Source: Comamonadaceae bacterium
GTDB lineage: Bacteria > Pseudomonadota > Gammaproteobacteria > Burkholderiales > Burkholderiaceae_C
DNA length: 64,000 bases
Assembly: GCA_027488735.1 (NCBI GenBank)
Contig: JAIYBB010000005.1
Coordinates: forward strand, 333,155-397,154
Reading direction: 5' to 3'
In this document: positions 63,388 to 64,000 of the stretch, one piece after another
How the letters are laid out: the number at the start of each line of letters is the position of its first letter
Numbering within the stretch: the stretch's first letter is position 1
The notes under the pieces: model-generated
Database searches by the model: none
What the model was told of the DNA's origin: nothing
Seen by the model: the letters and a program-made list of their open reading frames with translations, nothing else
Position numbers and translations under genes: made by a program

Positions 63388-63672
63388 AAAAAAGTATTGG
63401 TGACTTACCAAGTTCAAGACCCCGACTGGTGGGTTTTGAACAATAAACTGCAACAAGCCACTTCACACTTGGGTTTTCGGTTTGAGTTATTTAGGAAAAG
63501 AAATACCAATGTAGTTGGATACGTTGTCGAAATTCCCAATGAAGACGATTTGACAGAACTACTGCTCAACACAACAGATATTTCCACAAGATTAAATGAG
63601 CACGGAGTTATCTTAGACACAATTGAAATCCTTGAGGCAGTGACAAATGGGGGTACTGACCCAGCTCAATAG
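63388..63672 (+). CDS. Small hypothetical protein
   Basis: A 94-residue protein from GTG 63388 (KKVLVTYQVQDPDWWVLN); TTG 63376 is another possible start and neither has a clear ribosome site. It has an alternating beta-alpha look, with a VVGYVVEIPNEDDLTELLL stretch. No family recognised. Confidence 0.5.
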   Translation, partial: KKVLVTYQVQDPDWWVLNNKLQQATSHLGFRFELFRKRNTNVVGYVVEIPNEDDLTELLLNTTDISTRLNEHGVILDTIEILEAVTNGGTDPAQ

Positions 63673-63992
63673 ATTCCAAGCTTGGCACTAACAGATCAAG
63701 GGAAGTGGACATGTCGTTTCTCACGACACTACAGCATCAGGCTTTGTAGTTGTAATTTGAAACGACATTTGTTTGACCGTCCAGTAACGGGACGGTAGGC
63801 TTACAGGCACCAATCATTACCAGTGGACACTAACTTAACTTCAATCTAGCCACTAGAGCATTTCAATTTAACAAACATAAGATAGGCAAACACCTACAAG
63901 ATAGCTCGCAATCGCTATATCTATTTTTAAGTTTGCGTTGTAGAACAAGTTTGGTGTTTCATTTTGAAACATCAACAACTTGGAGTTTTCAA
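63673..63992. other. Intergenic region with repeat copy C
   Basis: Holds the repeat at 63712-63796, otherwise AT-rich. A GGAG and ATG at the extreme right belong to the next gene. Confidence 0.4.
63712..63796. repeat. Dispersed palindromic repeat, copy C
   Basis: Contains TGTCGTTTCTCACGACA, the reverse complement of the copy A palindrome, followed by CCGTCCAGTAACGGGACGG, a hairpin like the CAGCGTCCGGCGACGG part of copies A and D. Confidence 0.65.
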
Positions 63993-64000
63993 ATGAAAAA
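63993..64000 (+). CDS. Start of a gene cut by the right edge
   Basis: ATGAAAAA after GGAG about nine bases upstream. Only the first two or three codons are visible, compatible with another signal-peptide protein (MKK). Confidence 0.35.

Noticed and set aside
55918..63796. CRISPR array
   Set aside because: The repeats are palindromic, irregularly spaced by hundreds to thousands of bases, and there are no cas genes.

Overview
The window reads as the chromosome of a betaproteobacterium, most likely a freshwater member of the Burkholderiales. This is an inference from gene content (Sox, paa, PQQ dehydrogenases, isoquinoline-1-oxidoreductase-like Mo enzymes, many Tat substrates), dense overlapping operons and GTG/TTG starts; no rRNA is present to settle it. 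A divinyl chlorophyllide 8-vinyl reductase (bciA) homologue suggests the genome may also carry photosynthesis genes outside this window.

Layout. 1-2.4 kb: lplT (cut by the left edge), an LpxH-type phosphoesterase, gloB. 2.4-9.1 kb: a GntR/FCD regulator, a ThDP-dependent lyase, an acyl-CoA ligase, a Rieske protein and a PQQ dehydrogenase; two identical 26-bp palindromic operators tie these together. 9.1-23.3 kb: a NarL-type two-component pair, a Mo hydroxylase (IorAB-like), a XoxJ-type binding protein fused to cytochrome c, a second PQQ dehydrogenase carrying the lanthanide-type Asp pair, a four-gene ExbB/ExbD-like operon, a beta-propeller protein, cytochrome b561 and a glycosyltransferase. 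This looks like a periplasmic alcohol/aldehyde oxidation locus. 23.3-32.2 kb: a thiol dioxygenase fused to four rhodanese domains, aroE, and one tight operon esterase-IorA-IorB-SoxX-SoxY-SoxZ-SoxA without SoxB or SoxCD. 32.2-43.1 kb: assorted membrane and envelope genes (PF10118 hydrolase, pentapeptide protein, TerC, two PAP2 phosphatases), a SET / ATE-like transferase / YkgJ group, and an RND efflux pair. 43.2-48.0 kb: paaX divergent from paaABCDE, with a PaaX-type operator. 48.1-55.0 kb: a HExxH protein, GDT1/TMEM165, YkvA, bciA, DUF423, DUF1800-DUF1501.

From the tRNA-Met at 55.2 kb to the right end the character changes: AT-richer, long intergenic stretches, small unknown secreted proteins, a toxin-antitoxin pair, a BLUF photoreceptor, an ion channel gene broken by one in-frame stop, and a dispersed family of palindromic repeats. 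The 5' end and leader of the tRNA are duplicated at 60.1 kb as a 43-bp direct repeat, bounding a 4.8-kb block that looks acquired or rearranged. No integrase, transposase or CRISPR array was seen.

The most unusual items are the Mo-hydroxylase/SoxXYZA operon with an atypical SoxY tail, the dioxygenase-tetrarhodanese fusion with alternating active and dead rhodanese domains, the operator-linked ligase/ThDP-lyase/quinoprotein regulon, the stop-split double-sensor channel, and the repeat family.
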